From Planctomycetota bacterium (GTDB lineage: Bacteria > Planctomycetota > Phycisphaerae > Phycisphaerales > Phycisphaeraceae): DNA of 64,000 nt. The DNA lies in the NCBI GenBank assembly GCA_024279275.1, contig JAJRRS010000136.1, positions 1 to 64,000 of the forward strand. Direction: 5' to 3'. The translations under genes were made by a program, and so were the position numbers. Shown piece after piece: positions 25,567 to 34,675 of this stretch. Under the pieces are notes generated by a model, which made no database searches, was not told where the DNA came from, and worked only from the letters and a program-made list of their open reading frames with translations. The stretch's first letter is position 1, and each line of letters opens with the position of its first letter.

Positions 25567-26499
25567 ATGATTACGGACGTGCATACGCGGGTATGGGATA
25601 ATGCGGATCAGTTGGGTCGTGCGGAGGAGACGCTTCGGCGTCGGCCGAGCAAGCCTTGGCAGCGGCCGGACGCCTGCCCGGATGCGCATCATGAGGCGAT
25701 GGTGCCGGTGCGCAGCGCGCTGATCCTGGGTTTTGATAGCGACTATCTTGGGGCTTGCATTTCGCACGAGCAGGTGGCGAGCTATGTGTGCAAAGACCCG
25801 GCGAAGTATCTGGGGGTGGCGGGGATCGACCCGACACGTGGGGATGCGGTGAAGAGCCTGGAGCGTGCGCGTGAGCTTGGGCTGGTCGCGGTGACGGTAA
25901 GCCCGGCGGCGCAGGCGTGCCATCCTTGTGATACGCGGGCGATGGAGTTGTATGAGGCTTGCCAGGCGATGCATGTGCCGGTGATGTTTGAGTCGGCGAC
26001 GTTGCTTGCGCGGGACGCGAAGCTGGAGTTTGCGCAGCCGTACTTGTTGGACGAGGTGGCGCGGACGTTTCCTGAACTGAAGATTGTGATTTCATCGCTG
26101 GGTGATCCGTGGGTGCATCAGTGCCTGGCGTTGATCGACAAGCACCCGACGGTGTATGCGGATTTGTCTGATTTATCGACGCGGCCTTGGCAGTTGTATA
26201 ATGCCTTGATCCTGGCGCATCAGCAGAACGCGACGGGGCGGATATTATTTGGGAGCAACTACCCGTTCTGCGATCCGGAGAAGGCGATCGTTTCGATTTA
26301 TTCGATTAATACGTTTACTCAGGGGACGCCTTTGCCGAGCATTCCGCGGGAGCAGTTGCGTTCGATCATAGAGCGGGACACGCTGGCGTGTTTGGGGCTG
26401 CGTGAACCGCGGGGGGAGGACACGTCGGGCGATACGTCCGAGCACGAGACGATGAAGATTCCCTCGGCCCACTCGTTCAAGGACGCGGACTCGGCATGA
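25567..26499 (+). CDS. Amidohydrolase-2-like protein with altered active-site positions
   Basis: A 310-residue TIM-barrel protein of the amidohydrolase-2 (PF04909) type. The layout is normal (start MITDVHTRVWD, PVMFESA, ELKIVISSLGDPW, RILFGSNYPF), but key positions differ. The usual DxHxH opening is DVHTR, so the second His is Arg. The His usual in PVxxHxG is Glu (VMFESA). The usual AHLGG reads SSLGD. The usual GSDYP Asp is Asn (GSNYP). These positions bind metal or catalyse in known members, so it may be non-catalytic or have changed chemistry. Its stop overlaps the next gene by four bases, implying coupling to a lipoprotein. Confidence 0.75.
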   Translation: MITDVHTRVWDNADQLGRAEETLRRRPSKPWQRPDACPDAHHEAMVPVRSALILGFDSDYLGACISHEQVASYVCKDPAKYLGVAGIDPTRGDAVKSLERARELGLVAVTVSPAAQACHPCDTRAMELYEACQAMHVPVMFESATLLARDAKLEFAQPYLLDEVARTFPELKIVISSLGDPWVHQCLALIDKHPTVYADLSDLSTRPWQLYNALILAHQQNATGRILFGSNYPFCDPEKAIVSIYSINTFTQGTPLPSIPREQLRSIIERDTLACLGLREPRGEDTSGDTSEHETMKIPSAHSFKDADSA

Positions 26500-27131
26500 C
26501 GCCAAATTTAATTGCACATCGGGCATGGAAGCTGTGGACCCTGGCTGTATTTTCGGTCGTGGTGTTTGGGTGCGCGGCGGGGAGCGATCCGAACGACGGG
26601 AACCTGACCATTCAACGCCGGGCTGATCCTGATGATATTTCGGCTGGGGGATTTGATCGTGGGATATATAGTTTTGATGGTCCGAGCGTGTTGACGGTGT
26701 TGCTGACGGAGGGGCCAGCGGATCATCCGAATCGTGCGTTGATCGTACGGATGTTCTGGAAGCCTAAGGCCGCATCGACCCCGCTGGATGAGACGGCGAC
26801 CAACGCGACGGTGCAGTACATCGTGTTTAGTGATGGTGATGATGCGGGCGTGTCCAACACACCGCAGAGGCAAGTAGGTATCTATTCAGGTGGCGGGTTT
26901 TTATTCCCCGAGACCGAGCCGGGGGGCGCGGTGCTGACGGCGAATCTGTGGCAGGCGACGCTGAGCCTGGCGGATAAGAGCGAGGGTTTTGAGGATGTGC
27001 TTGGGCCATCGATATTGCGGGGGCGATTTAATGCGCAGCGGGATGATGAGGGGATGATCGATGCGGTACGTCGTGTGAATATTGCGGTGAGCGAGGCGTT
27101 GGGGGTGCCGAGGTTTGTGCGGGGGGATTAG
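26496..27131 (+). CDS. Putative lipoprotein of unknown function
   Basis: A 211-residue protein with an N-terminal lipobox (LWTLAVFSVVVFGCAAG), so it is probably a lipoprotein. The mature part has strands (ALIVRMFWKP, ATVQYIVFSDGDD, QVGIYSGGGFLFP) and a C-terminal helix. I do not recognise the family. The ATG overlaps the TGA of the amidohydrolase-like gene (ATGA), so the two are co-translated and may act together. It is followed by the AGCS symporter after about 90 bases. Confidence 0.7.
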   Translation: MTPNLIAHRAWKLWTLAVFSVVVFGCAAGSDPNDGNLTIQRRADPDDISAGGFDRGIYSFDGPSVLTVLLTEGPADHPNRALIVRMFWKPKAASTPLDETATNATVQYIVFSDGDDAGVSNTPQRQVGIYSGGGFLFPETEPGGAVLTANLWQATLSLADKSEGFEDVLGPSILRGRFNAQRDDEGMIDAVRRVNIAVSEALGVPRFVRGD

Positions 27132-27218
27132 GGGCGGGGCCGGGGAAAGATATAGGGGGGACCGGGGGCGGGGATGGGCGTCAGAATCAATTTCATTTCA
27201 TCAACCAGGAGACGGACC

Positions 27219-29021
27219 TTGATCGCTACACGCTTTCGCCCGTTGCCGACCAACTTTTTCACACTGCTGGCCTGCCTGATCATCTCGATGATGTCGTTGC
27301 CAGACATGGCAAATGCGCAGGATGGGCTGGTGGGCGGCTCCGATGCGGGTGCGCAGGTACAAGAGGCAGCAGGCGAAACATTGCCTGAGACGTCAGCGGA
27401 GATCGAGGCTGCGGCAGAGGATTCGGTTAAAGAAAAGTCGATCGAACAGAAACTGGACGATGCGTTCAAGAAGGTGAATGAGGCGCTGGAGCCGATCCTG
27501 TTTTTTGACATCGCTTGGGGTTCCATTCAGCAGACGCTGGTCGATACTGATGGGGTAGCGGTGTTGGATGATGCGGGGCAGCCCGTCACAGAGGTTGTGG
27601 TGGTGCCGTTGCTTATTATATTGCTGCTTGCAGGGGGCATATTTTTTACGTTCCGGTTTGGGTTCATCAACGTCCGGCTGTTTTTCCACAGTATCGCGGT
27701 GCTCCGAGGGAAGTACGACAACCCGGATGACCACGGTGAGATCACGCACTTTCAGGCGTTGACGTCTGCGTTGTCGGCGACGGTGGGGTTGGGGAATATC
27801 GCGGGGGTTGCGATCGCGATCAACCAGGGCGGTGCCGGTGCGGTGTTCTGGATGTGGGTGGTGGCGGTGTTTGGGATGTGCTCGAAGTTTTCGTCTTGCA
27901 CGCTGGCGCAGGTGTATCGACGGATTGAGCCGGGGGGCAAGAAGACGGAGCATATTCTGGGTGGGCCGATGCTTTACCTGGATAAGGGGATGCGCGACAT
28001 GCTGGGGAACGTGATCGGTTGGCCGGTGGGGAAAGTGCTGGCGATCTCGTTCGCGGTGTTTGCGATACTAGGCTCACTTGGCGGCGGCAATCTGTTTCAA
28101 GTCAACCAGACCGCCGAGATCGTTTCCTACGTCGCGCTGGATGGGAACACGGACTACGCGTTGCTGATGGGTATCACGATGGCGTTTCTAGTCGCGCTGG
28201 TGATTGTCGGGGGGATCAAGCGGATCGGCGAGGTGACGTGTCGGATCGTGCCTGCGATGTGTGTGTTTTACTGCGTGGCGTGCGGTCTGATTATTGCATC
28301 CAACTACCAGGCGATACCACAGTTGATCGGATCGATATTCACCGAGGCGTTTACGATCAAGGCCGCGGGCTGGGGTGGGTTGATGGCGATCTTTGTCACG
28401 GGCTTGAAGCGTGGCGCGTTCTCGAACGAGGCGGGCCTGGGTTCGGCGGCGATCGCACACTCGGCGGCGAAGACGGACGAGCCTGTGCGTGAAGGTGTGG
28501 TCGCGATGATCGGGCCGTTCATTGATACGATCGTGGTCTGTACGATGACGGCGTTAACGATCCTGATTACACGGGGGCAATTCGATGAATCCGCGTTGGG
28601 CCAGACCGAGGGCTGGACACGTGGTGCTGCCATGACGGCGGAGGCATTCGGCACACTGCACGGCTACCTGCCGTTTATGTTATGTATCGCGGTGTTTGTG
28701 TTTGCGTATTCGACGATGATCTCGTGGAGCTATTACGGGGAGCGTGCGACCGAGTATTTGTTTGGGAAGGCGGGGATATGGCCGTTTCGGCTGGTGTTCC
28801 TGCTGTTTATCTGTATCGCGCCGCTGATCAGCCTGAAGAACGTGATCGGGTTCACGGACTTGTTGATATTGTCGATGGCGTACCCGAATATAGTTGGGAT
28901 GATGATCCTGTCGCCGAAGGTTGCGAAGCTGACGAAGGATTATGTGCGTCGGTTGAAGTCGGGGGAGATGAAGCCTTATAAGGCGAAGAAGGAAGAGATC
29001 GATGGGGAGCCTTCGATTTAG
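27219..29021 (+). CDS. Sodium:alanine symporter (AGCS family)
   Basis: About 600 residues. A secretion-type N-terminus (FFTLLACLIISMMSLPDMANAQ) and an acidic extracytoplasmic part (ETLPETSAEIEAAAEDS, about 35-95) come before the transporter. The AGCS core starts at about 130 with FRFGFINVRLFFHSIAVLRG. Standard blocks follow: QALTSALSATVGLGNIAGVAIAI, FWMWVVAVFGMCSKFSSC, LGGPMLYLDKGM, GLKRGAFSNEAGLGSAAIAHSAA. It imports alanine or glycine with sodium. I prefer the TTG at 27219 because AGGAG precedes it by seven bases; the track uses the ATG at 27174. A long extracytoplasmic N-terminus is less usual for the family. Confidence 0.88.
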   Translation: MIATRFRPLPTNFFTLLACLIISMMSLPDMANAQDGLVGGSDAGAQVQEAAGETLPETSAEIEAAAEDSVKEKSIEQKLDDAFKKVNEALEPILFFDIAWGSIQQTLVDTDGVAVLDDAGQPVTEVVVVPLLIILLLAGGIFFTFRFGFINVRLFFHSIAVLRGKYDNPDDHGEITHFQALTSALSATVGLGNIAGVAIAINQGGAGAVFWMWVVAVFGMCSKFSSCTLAQVYRRIEPGGKKTEHILGGPMLYLDKGMRDMLGNVIGWPVGKVLAISFAVFAILGSLGGGNLFQVNQTAEIVSYVALDGNTDYALLMGITMAFLVALVIVGGIKRIGEVTCRIVPAMCVFYCVACGLIIASNYQAIPQLIGSIFTEAFTIKAAGWGGLMAIFVTGLKRGAFSNEAGLGSAAIAHSAAKTDEPVREGVVAMIGPFIDTIVVCTMTALTILITRGQFDESALGQTEGWTRGAAMTAEAFGTLHGYLPFMLCIAVFVFAYSTMISWSYYGERATEYLFGKAGIWPFRLVFLLFICIAPLISLKNVIGFTDLLILSMAYPNIVGMMILSPKVAKLTKDYVRRLKSGEMKPYKAKKEEIDGEPSI

Positions 29022-29043
29022 CGTTCACCGGGAGTTAGCCGGC

Positions 29044-29065
29044 GCGACAAGTCGCGGCGCTTCGT
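29044..29065 (+). repeat. GCGACAAGTCGC element, copy 2
   Basis: GCGACAAGTCGCGGCGCTTCGT, identical to copy 1, between the AGCS gene and the DUF368 gene. Confidence 0.7.
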
Positions 29066-29109
29066 AAGAGTAAGACACGGTTGATCACGACCCATGACCA
29101 TGCCGTTAG

Positions 29110-30318
29110 ATGATTTTTGATATGCAAGAACCGCAACGAAGCCGTGTCGAGTCTGAAACCGATACCCCCCCACTGCCGTTGTTGGCGGTGCGTGGCGCGA
29201 TTGGGGGAGTGTTGATGGGGTTGGCGAATTTGGTGCCGGGGATCAGCGGGGGGACGATGCTGCTGGCGGCGGGGGTTTATCCGAGGTTTATCAATGCGAT
29301 CGGTGAAGTGACGACGTTGAAGTTCCGCAAGGCTTCGTTGTTGTTGCTTGGGTCGGTGGTGTTGTCGGCGTTGGTGGCGATCGTGCTGCTGGCTGGGCCG
29401 GTGAAGGATTTGGTGGTGGATCATCGTTGGGTGATGTACAGCTTGTTTATTGGATTGACGCTTGGGGGTGTGCCGGTGGTTTGGCGGTTGATCGCCGCGC
29501 CTGGGAATATGGAGACTTCGTTAAAGACTCGTGGCGATGGCCAGGCTGATCCCCCGGCAGAGCCGGGGGCTGAGGGGGAGACAGTTGCCGTTGAATCTGA
29601 TGGGACGCGGGTTGGTGTCGATTGCGGGGGCGCTGGGACTCCGGGGGCGGGGGCGGGGGTGGATGTGTGGGTGTCTGCGGTGTGTGGGTTTATTGCGATG
29701 AGCGCGTTGGCGTATTTTCAGATGCGTGGGGGTGGTGGTGCTGAGCGTGCGGGGTTTATGATGATGTTGTTTGCGGGGGTTGCGGGGGCGAGTGCGATGA
29801 TATTGCCTGGGGTCAGTGGTGGGTATTTGTTGTTGGTGTTGGGTGTGTATGTGCCGATCTTAAACGGGATATCATTGGCGAAGGATGCGGCGAAGGCGGG
29901 GGATGTTGGCGCGTTGATGGAGCCGTTGCTGGGGGTGGTTTTGCCGGTGGGGATTGGTGTGGTGATCGGTGTGGTGGTGGTGAGTAATGTGTTACGGCTG
30001 TTGTTGAGGCGGTACGAGAAGCCCACGCTTGGTGTGTTGTTGGGGCTGTTGCTGGGAGCGGTGGTTGGGCTTTGGCCTTTCCAGCAGGGAGTTGAGCCGG
30101 AGGTCGGGACGATACTCAAGGGGCAGATGGTCGCGGTCGATGATGCAGGGGGGTTGGTGTTTGAGAGTTCAGGTAAGCCGGTGGAGGCGGACGATTACGA
30201 GGCCAGGGTTTTTTATCCGGCTACGGTGCAGGTGATGGCGTCGGCGGGGTTGGTGGTTGTTGGTTTTTTGATTACGTTGGGGGTGGATCGTGTGGGTGGG
30301 GGCAAGGGTGCTGGGTGA
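29110..30318 (+). CDS. DUF368-family membrane protein (putative undecaprenyl-phosphate translocase)
   Basis: A 402-residue polytopic protein. The family signature GLANLVPGISGGTMLLAAGVY is at about 37-57, and a second, related motif ILPGVSGGYLLLVLGVY is at about 235-251, as expected for the internal duplication. Around 140-180 there is a Pro/Gly-rich insertion (ADPPAEPGAEGE) encoded by a G-rich palindrome. DUF368 proteins are implicated in moving undecaprenyl phosphate back across the membrane for envelope polymer synthesis. It stands between an AGCS transporter and galE, and nearby lnt and mreBCD make an envelope role sensible. The start ATG at 29110 or 29122 is unclear. Confidence 0.85.
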   Translation: MIFDMQEPQRSRVESETDTPPLPLLAVRGAIGGVLMGLANLVPGISGGTMLLAAGVYPRFINAIGEVTTLKFRKASLLLLGSVVLSALVAIVLLAGPVKDLVVDHRWVMYSLFIGLTLGGVPVVWRLIAAPGNMETSLKTRGDGQADPPAEPGAEGETVAVESDGTRVGVDCGGAGTPGAGAGVDVWVSAVCGFIAMSALAYFQMRGGGGAERAGFMMMLFAGVAGASAMILPGVSGGYLLLVLGVYVPILNGISLAKDAAKAGDVGALMEPLLGVVLPVGIGVVIGVVVVSNVLRLLLRRYEKPTLGVLLGLLLGAVVGLWPFQQGVEPEVGTILKGQMVAVDDAGGLVFESSGKPVEADDYEARVFYPATVQVMASAGLVVVGFLITLGVDRVGGGKGAG

Positions 30319-30547
30319 GCGGTGGGGAGACGGCGGGCGGAGGTGGTTGATTGTAAAGATAAGCTTGTAGGCTGATTGATACCCAAAGCGTAAAGAAATC
30401 GTGCGTTAACCTGTGACATCGTGCCCACGTTCTGCTGAACATGGGCTTCGCAGAAGCACGAGAATAAAACTGGATTGGTATAATTGTGAAGATGCCCCGC
30501 CTGGATGGTGATTGTAAAGATGCGCGGGCAGGATGGTTGATTGTTCA

Positions 30548-30577
30548 GAACCCCGCCGGGATGGCGGGGCTATATAG
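30548..30577 (+). repeat. CCCCG hairpin with CTAT tail, copy 2
   Basis: GAACCCCGCC-GGGAT-GGCGGGG-CTATATA in the leader of galE. Just upstream, TGATTGTAAAGATG-type stretches are repeated. Confidence 0.6.
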
Positions 30578-30605
30578 GTGCGGTGTTTTGCTACACATGG
30601 AGTGA

Positions 30606-31604
30606 ATGATGAATGTATTGGTGACAGGTGGAGCTGGGTATATTGGTTCGCACGCGGTACGGCATCTGCTGGGGGGCGGGCATGGTGTGGTGGTGTTGGA
30701 CAATCTTATCCGTGGGCATCGTGCGGCGGTGCCTGAGGGTGTGGCGTTGGTTGAGGCGGATTTGCGTCAGACCGATGTGGTTAAGCGGGCGTTGGCGGAT
30801 CATAAGATTGAATGTGTGATGCACTTCGCGGCGTTGTCGTATGTCGGGGAATCGGTGGATGAGCCGTTGATGTATTACGACAACAACACGGCGGGGACGA
30901 TCAGCCTGCTGCGTGCGATGGATGCGCAGGGGGTGAAGCGGCTGGTATTTAGTTCGACGTGCGCGACTTATGGTGAGCCGGAGTCGATGCCGATCGTTGA
31001 GACGATGCCACAGAGGCCGATCAATCCTTACGGGTGGTCGAAGCTGTTTATTGAGCGTGTGCTTGCGGATTACGCGGCGGCGAACGAGGATTTTGCGTAT
31101 GCGGCGTTGCGTTACTTCAACGTGGCGGGGAGTGCGAGCGACGGGTCGATCGGCGAGGATCATACTCCGGAGACGCATATTATTCCGGTGTTGTTGAATG
31201 TGGCGTTGGGGAAGGTGGCGAAGGTGACGGTGTTTGGGGATGACTATGACACGCCTGACGGGACGTGTGTGCGGGACTATATTCATGTGGAGGATCTGGT
31301 GGATGCGCACGCGGTGGTGATGGATGCGTTGAGGCCTGGGGATCAGAGGCATTACAACCTTGGGATCGGGCAGGGGCGGAGCGTGAAGGAGTTGATCGAT
31401 GCGGCGCGTGAGGTGACGGGGCATGCGATCCCTGCGGACCAGGGGCCGAGGCGGGCGGGCGATCCGCCGATGCTTTATGCGAATGCGGATAAGATTAAGA
31501 ATGAGCTAGGGTGGTCAGCGAAGATAACGGATATCAAGCAGACTATTGAGACGGCATGGGGGTGGTTTAGGGAACATCCGGATGGGTATGGGGATGGGGT
31601 CTAG
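30606..31604 (+). CDS. galE: UDP-glucose 4-epimerase
   Basis: A 332-residue short-chain dehydrogenase-fold epimerase. The NAD-binding motif VTGGAGYIGSHAVRHL is at the N-terminus; the catalytic Ser/Tyr/Lys region is FSSTCATYG then NPYGWSKL (YxxxK in YGWSK). Sugar-binding parts are RYFNVAGS and VRDYIHVEDL. It interconverts UDP-glucose and UDP-galactose and feeds glycan synthesis. The start has GGAG upstream; the MM pair leaves a one-codon doubt. The stop codon lies in the first unit of a GGGTCTGG-type tandem repeat. Confidence 0.93.
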   Translation: MMNVLVTGGAGYIGSHAVRHLLGGGHGVVVLDNLIRGHRAAVPEGVALVEADLRQTDVVKRALADHKIECVMHFAALSYVGESVDEPLMYYDNNTAGTISLLRAMDAQGVKRLVFSSTCATYGEPESMPIVETMPQRPINPYGWSKLFIERVLADYAAANEDFAYAALRYFNVAGSASDGSIGEDHTPETHIIPVLLNVALGKVAKVTVFGDDYDTPDGTCVRDYIHVEDLVDAHAVVMDALRPGDQRHYNLGIGQGRSVKELIDAAREVTGHAIPADQGPRRAGDPPMLYANADKIKNELGWSAKITDIKQTIETAWGWFREHPDGYGDGV

Positions 31605-31640
31605 GGTCTGGGGTCTGGGGTCTGGGGTCTGGGGTCTGGG
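31598..31640 (+). repeat. GGGTCTG tandem repeat
   Basis: GGTCTAGGGTCTGGGGTCTGG and further 7-bp units follow galE and include its stop codon; a GGGGGAT array follows directly. Similar stretches occur at about 19,838 (reverse), 38,988 and 59,357. Confidence 0.65.
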
Positions 31641-31677
31641 GATGCGCATGGGGGATGGGGGATGGGGGATGGGGGAT

Positions 31678-31714
31678 ACCCGCCTCTTCGCTGCGCTTAG
31701 GGGCGGCGTTGGGG
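31678..31714 (+). repeat. Fixed-loop hairpin repeat, copy B
   Basis: CCGCCTCT-TCGCTGCGCT-TAGGGGCGG, then CGTTGGGG. The loop is the same as in copies A and C; the stem differs and keeps pairing with one G-U. Confidence 0.75.
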
Positions 31715-31741
31715 GTTGAGGGGAGTTTTAATTTTTATTTT

Positions 31742-32317
31742 TTAGTAGGCGCGTTCGCCGCGGGGGCCGGCGGTGAAGTTGAAGGCGTGGCGTAGGCGGA
31801 TGAGGATGAGGCCCAGGGGGATGGCTATGAGGGCGGAGTAGAGCAGTTCCAGGAAGCGGTGGACGAGTTGGTCGGAGGCGCTCCAGTTGGGGATGGGGTC
31901 ATTTAGGAAAATCGGCAGGCCTCGGGCGCTGTAGAGGAAGACGGTGACGAGTTGGATGAAGATGCCGACGACAAAGACCATGATGACCAGGGAGAAGACG
32001 GACTCACGGAAGACGAGTGTGCGTAGTTGTAGGATGGCGAAAGCGCCGGCGAGGTAGCCCAGTGTTTCTGGACCGAGGATCGGGCCGGTGTGTGCGGGGT
32101 CGCCGGGGAGAAGGATCAGGAGGTTGGCGAGGAGGCCGAGGGCGAGCATGCCCCAAGCGACTGTTTTGGCGGGGGCGAGCAACCCGATGTAGACGGCGAG
32201 GATTAGGAGGAAGTCTGGTGAGACGCCTTGTGCGTCGGGGATGCCCATCAACGACGTCAACCCGACCTGCATAAGCAGGAAGATGTAAGACGTGATGGCG
32301 AAGACGAGCCAGTTCAT
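31742..32317 (-). CDS. mreD: Rod shape-determining protein MreD-like
   Basis: A 191-residue membrane protein in the mreD place, 16 bases after mreC. It has five to six hydrophobic segments: residues 1-22 (WLVFAITSYIFLLMQVGL), 33-52 (PDFLLILAVYIGLLAPAKTV), 56-72 (LALGLLANLLILL), 84-98, 108-127 (LVIMVFVVGIFIQLVTVFLY) and 160-178 (ALIAIPLGLILIRL). MreD belongs to the Rod complex that guides cell wall synthesis. The sequence is weakly conserved in general, so the name rests on position and topology. Confidence 0.8.
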   Translation of the reverse strand: MNWLVFAITSYIFLLMQVGLTSLMGIPDAQGVSPDFLLILAVYIGLLAPAKTVAWGMLALGLLANLLILLPGDPAHTGPILGPETLGYLAGAFAILQLRTLVFRESVFSLVIMVFVVGIFIQLVTVFLYSARGLPIFLNDPIPNWSASDQLVHRFLELLYSALIAIPLGLILIRLRHAFNFTAGPRGERAY

Positions 32318-32333
32318 AGAATTGCTCTGGTTG

Positions 32334-33176
32334 CTAATCCACGGGAACGAGTACGGCGACGCGGGTGAGGGATGGTAGGGATAGTGTGGGTCGGATGACG
32401 ACCTTGCTATTTAGCAGGGGTCTGTCGGATTTGCCGACTTCGGTGACGATGCCGACGAGGAAGCCGCGTGAACGTGACTGCCAGCTATCGTCTGCGAGGT
32501 GTACGAGGTCGCCGACGGCGACGGGGGCATCGACTGAGAATTCTTCGGTAGTGAAGGATCGGCCGTCGTCTGCGACTTCGATGAATGCGGGGAGGGAGGC
32601 GGCGATGCCGTCGGTGGTTGGTTTGGCGATGCGGACTTGCAGCTTGGTGCCAGCGGTGGTGACGAGTTGGATGTCGGCGGTTTTATCCGAGGTACTGATA
32701 ACTTTGCCGACGAGTCCCGCGCCCCAGACGACGGCGAGGCCATCGCGGATGCCGGCATCTTCGCCGGCGCCGATGGTGAGGATGGGATTTTTCAGGTCGC
32801 CGTTGAATCCCAGGACGTTAGCGCCGATCAGCCGGATGCCGCCGAGGTCTAAGAGCGCATCGATTTGAGCGAGGCTCTGGCTGACGTCGCGGAGTTCGAG
32901 TATTTCTTGCTCGAGCGTGTTGATGTAGACCCTTGCTTGGGCTAGTTGATCGGCGAGGTCGCCGCCGCCGGCGAAGTTGGGGAGATTGGTACGAGCCGGG
33001 CGCAGTGTTGCGGACATGCGGTGGAGCATGGCGGAGGGTTTGCTGATGAACCTGACGAACGATCGTGGGATGCTGGAGATGGTGGTGGCGGCGCGAGTGG
33101 GTAGTTGGCTGGAGATCAGCAGGAGGACCGCGGCGGCGATCAGGATTTTTTTGGGTGTGATGGGCGGCCTGTTCAT
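32334..33176 (-). CDS. mreC: Rod shape-determining protein MreC
   Basis: A 280-residue protein with an N-terminal anchor (KKILIAAAVLLLISSQLP), a short coiled coil (ADQLAQARVYINTLEQEILELRD, about 74-97) and two beta-barrel domains (IGANVLGFNGDLKNPILTIGAGEDAGIRDGLAVVWGAGLVGKV, then a C-terminal part with RGFLVGIVTEVGKS). This is the MreC layout. MreC is periplasmic and connects cell wall enzymes to MreB. It lies between mreB and mreD on the same strand. Confidence 0.92.
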   Translation of the reverse strand: MNRPPITPKKILIAAAVLLLISSQLPTRAATTISSIPRSFVRFISKPSAMLHRMSATLRPARTNLPNFAGGGDLADQLAQARVYINTLEQEILELRDVSQSLAQIDALLDLGGIRLIGANVLGFNGDLKNPILTIGAGEDAGIRDGLAVVWGAGLVGKVISTSDKTADIQLVTTAGTKLQVRIAKPTTDGIAASLPAFIEVADDGRSFTTEEFSVDAPVAVGDLVHLADDSWQSRSRGFLVGIVTEVGKSDRPLLNSKVVIRPTLSLPSLTRVAVLVPVD

Positions 33177-33242
33177 GCCCGCGTCGCCTTGGCTGGTGGA
33201 TTGCTTGTGGTCACGGGATACTCAGGGTTGCTGTGGTCAGAC

Positions 33243-33264
33243 GCGACAAGTCGCGGCGTTTCAT
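33243..33264 (+). repeat. GCGACAAGTCGC element, copy 3
   Basis: GCGACAAGTCGCGGCGTTTCAT between mreB and mreC, with two to three changes in the tail. Confidence 0.65.
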
Positions 33265-33319
33265 GGGGAGTTTCCGCAGCATGTTGATCGTGTGAAGCGA
33301 GTACTCGCCGGCCCGGGTG

Positions 33320-34372
33320 TCATGCGTCGTCCATGTCGCTTTCCATGGTGGCTTTCCATTCCTCGAGGTGTTCGAGGTAGATGGCGGTGCCGCGAGCGAC
33401 GCAGGTGAGGGGGTCTTCGGTGACTCGGCAGTCCAGGCCGGTGGCGTTGCTGATGACGGTGTCGATGCCGCGAAGTAAAGCACCGCCGCCTGCGAGGACG
33501 ACGCCGTTGTCGACGAGGTCCGCGGCGAGTTCAGGCTCGGTGCGTTCGAGCGTGCGTATGACGGTTTCGATGATGGCGGAAAGCGGTTCTTGTAGAGCTT
33601 CGCGTATTTCTTCGCTGGTGATGACGGTTTTGCGTGGTAGGCCTGAGATCATGTCTCGGCCTCGTACTTCCATGGAGCGGTCTTCGCCGTCGGGCGCGGC
33701 GGAACCGATTTCGATCTTGATGCGTTCGGCGGTCTGTTCGCCGATCATGAGGTTGTATGCTTTTTGCATGTGGACGATGATGGCTTCGTCCATGTCGTCG
33801 CCTGCGACGCGTACGGATTCGCAGTGTGCGATGTCTGCGAGTGACATGATGGCGACCTCGGTGGTGCCGCCGCCGATGTCGACGATCATGCTGGCGGTGG
33901 CTTCGACGATGGGGAGGTTGGCACCGATGCCAGCGGCCATGGGTTCTTCAACGAGGAAGACGCGGCGAGCGCCTGCGCGTTCGGCGGAGTCGAGTACGGC
34001 ACGTTTTTCGACGGCGGTGATGCCTGAGGGAACGGCGATGACGACGCGGGGTTTGACGAAAGGGCGTTTGCCGTTGACCTTGCGGATGAAGTAGCCGAGC
34101 ATGGCTTCGGTGATCTGGAAGTCGGAGATAACGCCGTCTTTGAGGGGACGGATGGCGGTGATGGAGCCGGGGGTTTTGCCGAGCATTTCCTTGGCGACCC
34201 AGCCGACGGCGTTGCCGTTTTGGAGTACCTGGTTGGTGCCTTTCTTCACGGCGACGACGCTGGGTTCGTTTAGAACGATACCTTCGCCGCGCACACACAC
34301 AAGAGTGTTGCACGTGCCCAGATCGATCCCCATGTCGACGGAAAACCAGCTTAGTATGCTGTCAAGATTCAA
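33320..34372 (-). CDS. mreB: Rod shape-determining protein MreB (actin homolog)
   Basis: A 350-residue bacterial actin. Phosphate-binding motifs are MGIDLGTCNTLVCVRG (phosphate 1) and MIVDIGGGTTEVAIMS (phosphate 2); the adenosine-binding loop is GVVLAGGGALLRGID. The connecting stretch VFLVEEPMAAGIGANLPI is standard for MreB. It forms membrane-bound filaments that direct wall synthesis. The start is not certain; MNLDSILSWFSVDMGIDLG includes a short amphipathic helix that could bind the membrane. mreB leads mreC and mreD on the minus strand. Confidence 0.96.
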   Translation of the reverse strand: MNLDSILSWFSVDMGIDLGTCNTLVCVRGEGIVLNEPSVVAVKKGTNQVLQNGNAVGWVAKEMLGKTPGSITAIRPLKDGVISDFQITEAMLGYFIRKVNGKRPFVKPRVVIAVPSGITAVEKRAVLDSAERAGARRVFLVEEPMAAGIGANLPIVEATASMIVDIGGGTTEVAIMSLADIAHCESVRVAGDDMDEAIIVHMQKAYNLMIGEQTAERIKIEIGSAAPDGEDRSMEVRGRDMISGLPRKTVITSEEIREALQEPLSAIIETVIRTLERTEPELAADLVDNGVVLAGGGALLRGIDTVISNATGLDCRVTEDPLTCVARGTAIYLEHLEEWKATMESDMDDA

Positions 34373-34675
34373 GCGACAAAGCCCCTGTTGCCCGGTGAGT
34401 CGGATGTTGATCCGGGTCGGGCACGATTGTATCTAATCGCCGTGAACGTGCGCGGCGGACGCGCAACGGGGGTAACGATGCCCCGTGATATAGGGAGTTT
34501 ATCGGTGATTAGAGGCGGCGGGATTGAGTTTTATCGGAATCCGAGCGTGTAAAACGTACGGGATGGGGGATTGAGCATTTTCCCGGTGTTTGTGGGGGTT
34601 TTCTTGTTGCCTGGCGCGACAAGTCGCGACGTTTTGTATGGCGTAGCGGGGTTGATGAATGGCGTGGTGGCTGGC
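34373..34675. other. Leader region of mreB
   Basis: About 300 bases upstream of mreB and downstream of a 47-residue gene. It includes one GCGACAAGTCGC element at 34,616. No credible ORF is present. Confidence 0.45.
34616..34637 (+). repeat. GCGACAAGTCGC element, copy 4
   Basis: GCGACAAGTCGCGACGTTTTGT, the most diverged copy; the hairpin itself is unchanged. Confidence 0.6.
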
